In this document: piece after piece, positions 7,301 to 9,077 of the stretch
Position numbering within the stretch: position 1 is the stretch's first letter
How the letters are laid out: each line of letters starts with the position of its first letter
Assembly (NCBI GenBank): GCA_014729705.1
Contig: WJJK01000110.1
Coordinates: 1-9,077 of the forward strand
Source: Candidatus Altarchaeales archaeon
GTDB lineage: Archaea > Altiarchaeota > Altiarchaeia > IMC4 > SCGC-AAA252-I15
DNA length: 9,077 bases
Reading direction: 5' to 3'
The notes under the pieces: generated by a model
What the model saw: only the letters and a program-made list of their open reading frames with translations
Database searches by the model: none
What the model was told of the DNA's origin: nothing
Made by a program: the position numbers and the translations under genes

Positions 7301-7480
7301 AAGAAAACCATAAGCCGGCAGGTTAAGGATGCTAAGAATTGCCGGGCCAACAACCTATGTGGTGAGGGGGAAGGAGACTGCAGCTCAAATAATGCCTGTG
7401 AACCCGGATTAATCTGCAGGAAAAGAGCCGGCCGACTCTATGGATACTCAAGCAACGTCGACGTATGCGTCAGACCCTAA
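4301..7480 (+). CDS. Large secreted disulfide-rich modular protein: five Cys6 repeats, two CARDB domains, dockerin-like domain
   Basis: The protein has 1059 residues. A Sec signal peptide spans 1-24 (lysines, TLVLLLVISGF, cleavage after AYA). Residues 27-450 hold five repeats of about 72-95 residues with six cysteines each, four of them ending in or near a VTTTTLP/VTTPTLP linker. Residues 451-518 are cysteine-rich, and 519-678 are unrecognised. CARDB domains, adhesion-type Ig-like folds, cover 679-785 and 790-897 (both begin LPDL, with R-I-x-N-I-G strands and an NE-x-NN motif near the end). A dockerin-like pair of calcium loops covers 901-966 (D908-x3-DG; D942-I-N-Q-DG). A TTTVAPTTTLP linker precedes a six-cysteine tail at 1014-1056. 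I count 54 cysteines, an even number, and 24 N-glycosylation sequons. There is no C-terminal anchor, so it is probably released or surface-bound through a partner. ATG 4301 is preferred to ATG 4259, since it starts the signal peptide and has GGTG upstream. Probable role: cell-surface adhesion or assembly; no enzymatic domain is visible. Confidence 0.92.
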   Translation: MISKTKTQTLTLVLLLVISGFAYAADYTYWCEDTDDDDPHNKGSITYGRMGGSYEYNYTWSDYCSEINNVLYERVCVKKNRTDLYNKTISGYYPKTKKYHCECDPEEDVCKSTAVTTTTLPNNYFCVDSDGDEPTEAGSVTYGNLGGANPYNRTYSDYCYKSNVLYERICSGNYLSSKRYDCDCVNGTCLSTPVTTTTLPVTYFCSDPDGDNPYEKSTTNYGRSGGSYPYNLSSPDKCLNNTVLYERVCKNSTYSSGRYIGYVRHTCGNGCENGACVISVTTTTLPLCVDSDNSLPNTLNHSSHFVAGNVTYAGQVYADKCVDWPDPGSVKEYECSNDGGVIENEYPCPRNCSMGACIGDIGGACEDTDGHLSVQESFYVSGTASWFIWSTSAWRSKDDYCMKSVTQNSSDTRLVEGRCSQGRRILSYYACPNGCEDGACVKTVTTPTLPGLGHGDRCVNSSQCAGDLECKTFGDYPHLGRVCCYPNECGSTDGCTQEGTVFFSNMTCVDGEWVLTSCSVPDNVSFSPTQGPFMEGDYLLLDGDLLEYVDAGSGSAYGVPDNQVKLKFRSIDLSTSRCSVVEVVLSAVTSGDPIYTCRGSGGQYSIGDAIDSDENTTLVFSGSYEGSEIVYADSVIYSYVASADEQICCAGGLDEVTFTQSAADAIRALDPRQCIGDELPDLVVEELIWRPASPYPDVNVSVYGRIKNIGDVSSGDFNYAVYIDGNKTKQLPFEPLHPNQTTDIQLAYQPFSLGVHEIKLQLDSLDEVSELNEDNNELTKFMNVTSNPALPDLRVEDIWWTPSNPSAGDDVVFHARIRNIGEAPATSQNTRFYFDSKMEAYAGLVEWLYYGESLVVDSGPWHGFQLTNGLHQVKVTVDGMLNESNEVNNNMTKPLIVGIQDDWCSGADITEDGQVSLSDLSILVGNYNKTGCGEPRWCGGADINQDGKVNIEDLSTVASHYGFTNCTGSTTHSTTTVAPTTTLPSDSPTGNTILFKAKPKKKTISRQVKDAKNCRANNLCGEGEGDCSSNNACEPGLICRKRAGRLYGYSSNVDVCVRP
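4379..5650 (+). repeat. Five tandem six-cysteine protein repeats within the secreted-protein gene
   Basis: Unit boundaries are 4379-4663, 4664-4900, 4901-5158, 5159-5374 and 5375-5650. Each unit starts near C-x-D-x-D (CEDTDDDDP, CVDSDGDEP, CSDPDGDNP, CVDSDNSLP, CEDTDGHLS), and continues with a D-x-C (DYC or DKC) and a third cysteine after a V/E-rich strand (VLYERVC in units 1-3). Each ends in three closely spaced cysteines, C-x-NGC-x-x-GAC in units 3 and 5. Units 1-3 are closest to each other and share YG-x-x-GG-x-x-x-YN; units 4-5 have diverged. The layout resembles the DSDGG...DYC...GC-x-x-GAC extracellular repeats that I recall from DPANN archaeal surface proteins. The DNA itself is not closely repeated, so the duplication is not recent. 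Confidence 0.85.
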
Positions 7481-8048
7481 GGTCTTCAAACACCTTGGGA
7501 GCGATAACAATAAGGCGGTCAAGCATTTTTTGGGCTAATTCCCTTATCTCCCATTGAGCGGACTTATGGCTTCGAAGTTTGATGAAATGCCTAAGCTCCC
7601 TGAAGTTCATGGTCACCGTGATACGCGTTTCACAGGCATTAGGCAATACGAAACGGGCATCCTCCTTGGGAACCCCCAAATTTCTGAGTCTCTCATACTT
7701 TTCTCTAGCCCCCTCCATAGCCTCCATGAAGACTTCCCTTGCCTCACCCTCAAGGGAGGGTGGTGTGACATATTCAAACCCCAACTCATCCACGTAGCGC
7801 TGGCTTTGCTGGCTGAAGCTTGCAATACGGTGCCTGACCAGCTGGTGGGTTAACGCCCGCGAGACACCTGAAACATCGAAGGTGGCGCAGGAGTGCTCTA
7901 AAACGCTTTCATGACCCATGTTGATTAAGTGCGCAATCAGTTTTTCGTCGGCGTCAGGGGTTTTCGCCTCAGACAAATAACACACTCTAGCAGCTGATGC
8001 GATGTGTTTCTCAGGGTCCGGAGTATATCCAGTCAACTTAACTTTCAT
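7470..8048 (-). CDS. thyX: Flavin-dependent thymidylate synthase
   Basis: ThyX makes dTMP from dUMP in the cytosol, using methylene-tetrahydrofolate (or a related folate), FAD and NADPH; it replaces ThyA. The 192 residues include the defining motif R72-H-R74-(x7)-S82, read as RHRIASFSQQSQR. Flanking family features are GHESVLEHSCATFDVSGVSRALTHQLV just before it, and NACETRITVTMNFRELRHFIKLR (137-159) with the following HKSAQWEIRELA. The homotetrameric fold should therefore be complete, with a compact C-terminus. An in-frame TTG at 8057 could add three residues, but ATG 8048 (MKVKLTGY) is more natural and lies about 31 bases from a TATA box. It follows the M50 gene after 24 bases but appears to have its own promoter. 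Its 3' end overlaps the convergent secreted-protein gene by 11 bases. Confidence 0.97.
   Translation of the reverse strand: MKVKLTGYTPDPEKHIASAARVCYLSEAKTPDADEKLIAHLINMGHESVLEHSCATFDVSGVSRALTHQLVRHRIASFSQQSQRYVDELGFEYVTPPSLEGEAREVFMEAMEGAREKYERLRNLGVPKEDARFVLPNACETRITVTMNFRELRHFIKLRSHKSAQWEIRELAQKMLDRLIVIAPKVFEDLRV
7526..7531 (+). terminator. Weak candidate T-run terminator for the secreted-protein gene
   Basis: Six consecutive T on the plus strand lie 46 bases after the stop codon at 7478-7480, inside the thyX coding sequence on the other strand. No hairpin precedes it. It is the only T run of this length just downstream, so it is listed as a possibility only. Confidence 0.2.
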
Positions 8049-8072
8049 GCCAACCAAAAAATATATGTTTTT

Positions 8073-9077
8073 CTATAGTATAAAGTGCACAGCAACATAA
8101 GCGGTGGCGATTACGGTGAAGGAAATCTTCCAAACCCAGCCACTCCATTTTTTGATGTCATAACCGTCCAAAGCCTTAAGGGGGAGGATCTCTGCGATAG
8201 CCCACAAACCCGCAGTCGAATAAATCATTTGATAGATTCGTGTGGGGTTATTCATGTTAAGCCACCCTAAGAAAACCATGATAAAACAAGATAAAACCGG
8301 GGCAGCCAACTTAGTTAAACCGTACTTCCAGTTTTCTATGTCCCCCTCAATCCTCTCCATCAGAAAACCCTGTATCCCGAATGAATTGCCTAAGGTGGCT
8401 GTGGCAAGGGTTACCAGCGACCCTGAAAGCCAGAAATGGTATTCAATGTGTATTCCGAAAACCCTGCCCACAACCCGATGCCCCAATTCATGGCTTAAAG
8501 CCGCAAACAAACACAAACCTATGTTTAGGAGAAGCGTGGTTAATTCGAAATCCAGTTTATGGAACGTATAAGTCAAACTCGACCCTAAAACCGTTGCAGC
8601 CCCTAATAGGGCTGCGACCTCAACGGGGGGGACGCCGAAGATTTTGAATCCACTGTAGTGTTCCCTTGTTCTCCTGCCCACCTCCAGGGCCTTGAATTCC
8701 GCGGAAGTCTTAAGGATGGTGATTATCGTCATCAACAAAATCCCCAACCCCGAGGCCACAAGCGGTATGTATGCTTGGGGGATCCAGTGTTTAAGTATGC
8801 TGTCTTCGGCCGCCTTATACTCCAACGCCTTCGCCGCCCGGGGGTGATCCAAGATCAAAACATTTACTTTAGCCTGTGTCTGCGCGGATGTTAAATTAAA
8901 CAAACCCCCTAAAACCCGCCTGCTTGAAGTGGTAAGGTTGTTTACCATTAAATATTCTGTGACTCGGTTATCCTGGGCTCCCCCTACGATGAAGGCGATG
9001 CTGCCGTTTAAATTAATCTGACTCAATGAGGAAACAGTGTCGTTTAATATAACTCTTTTAAGCTTCTTCTTCTCCCC
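8073..9077 (-). CDS. M50-family (site-2-protease-type) intramembrane metalloprotease, 5' end outside the window
   Basis: M50 proteases cut membrane-embedded substrates, commonly releasing regulators or clearing signal-peptide remnants. The zinc motif HELGH is at 8492-8478 within a hydrophobic segment (LLLNIGLCLFAALSHELGHRVVG). The second motif, LPLKALDGYDIKKW, lies near the C-terminus and supplies the third ligand (the Asp of DG), as in NPxxDG-type proteins. About six hydrophobic segments surround these motifs. An in-frame TTG at 9026 could be a start, but the frame stays open for 17 more codons to the right edge (GEKKKLKRVILNDT...), and no ribosome site precedes the TTG. I therefore treat the gene as truncated by the window. 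About 100 residues before the first membrane segment (IVGGAQDNRVTEYL...VNVLILDHP) form a soluble domain that I do not recognise. Family is confident; substrate unknown. Confidence 0.88.
   Translation of the reverse strand, partial: GEKKKLKRVILNDTVSSLSQINLNGSIAFIVGGAQDNRVTEYLMVNNLTTSSRRVLGGLFNLTSAQTQAKVNVLILDHPRAAKALEYKAAEDSILKHWIPQAYIPLVASGLGILLMTIITILKTSAEFKALEVGRRTREHYSGFKIFGVPPVEVAALLGAATVLGSSLTYTFHKLDFELTTLLLNIGLCLFAALSHELGHRVVGRVFGIHIEYHFWLSGSLVTLATATLGNSFGIQGFLMERIEGDIENWKYGLTKLAAPVLSCFIMVFLGWLNMNNPTRIYQMIYSTAGLWAIAEILPLKALDGYDIKKWSGWVWKISFTVIATAYVAVHFIL
8079..8084 (-). promoter_or_regulatory. TATA box of thyX, inside the end of the M50 gene
   Basis: The minus strand reads CTTTATACT, with TTTATA at 8084-8079, a good archaeal TATA match. 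It is 31-36 bases before ATG 8048, so a transcript would start within a few bases of the ATG (near leaderless). There is no strong Shine-Dalgarno site, which fits. The box lies in the last codons of the upstream gene. Confidence 0.5.

Noticed and set aside
8049..8057. TTG at 8057 as the thyX start
   Set aside because: It adds only three residues, needs a rare start codon and lies at or before the predicted transcript start. ATG 8048 fits the family and the TATA spacing.

Overview
The window looks like ordinary chromosomal DNA from an uncultivated archaeon. Start codons are preceded either by GGTG/GGTGA-type ribosome sites or by a TATA-like box about 30-40 bases upstream with almost no leader. 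The gene set (M42 peptidase, SpoIIM-like protein, ThyX, M50 protease, HIT-type GalT) fits an archaeal genome. The large secreted protein carries VTTTTLP linkers and six-cysteine repeats that I associate with DPANN or Altiarchaeota-like lineages. The lineage is an inference; no rRNA or tRNA gene is present to settle it.

Layout from left to right. (1) 1-558, minus strand: the N-terminal 186 residues of galactose-1-phosphate uridylyltransferase (GalT), running off the left edge. (2) 559-637: a short divergent promoter built around one nearly symmetric TATA box. (3) 638-1960, plus: a 440-residue, alanine- and glutamate-rich, helical/coiled-coil protein of unknown function. (4) 1983-4067, minus: a tight three-gene operon read as M42 aminopeptidase, then a small membrane protein with a C-terminal zinc ribbon, then a SpoIIM-family membrane protein. 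The junctions are a 4-base ATGA overlap and a 17-base overlap. (5) 4068-4300: a 233-base divergent intergenic region with two inverted repeats, one of which would cover the ribosome site of the next gene. (6) 4301-7480, plus: a 1059-residue secreted, disulfide-rich protein with five six-cysteine repeats, a cysteine-rich segment, two CARDB domains, a dockerin-like domain and a small C-terminal six-cysteine domain. (7) 7470-8048, minus: flavin-dependent thymidylate synthase ThyX, overlapping the 3' end of the secreted-protein gene by 11 bases. (8) 8073-9077, minus: an M50 (site-2-protease-type) intramembrane metalloprotease whose 5' end lies outside the window.

Most genes are housekeeping or of general function and do not form one obvious pathway. 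I see no CRISPR array, mobile element, toxin-antitoxin pair or defence cluster. The least understood parts are the large secreted modular protein with its regulated-looking leader, the three-gene membrane operon, and the orphan coiled-coil protein sharing a symmetric promoter with galT.
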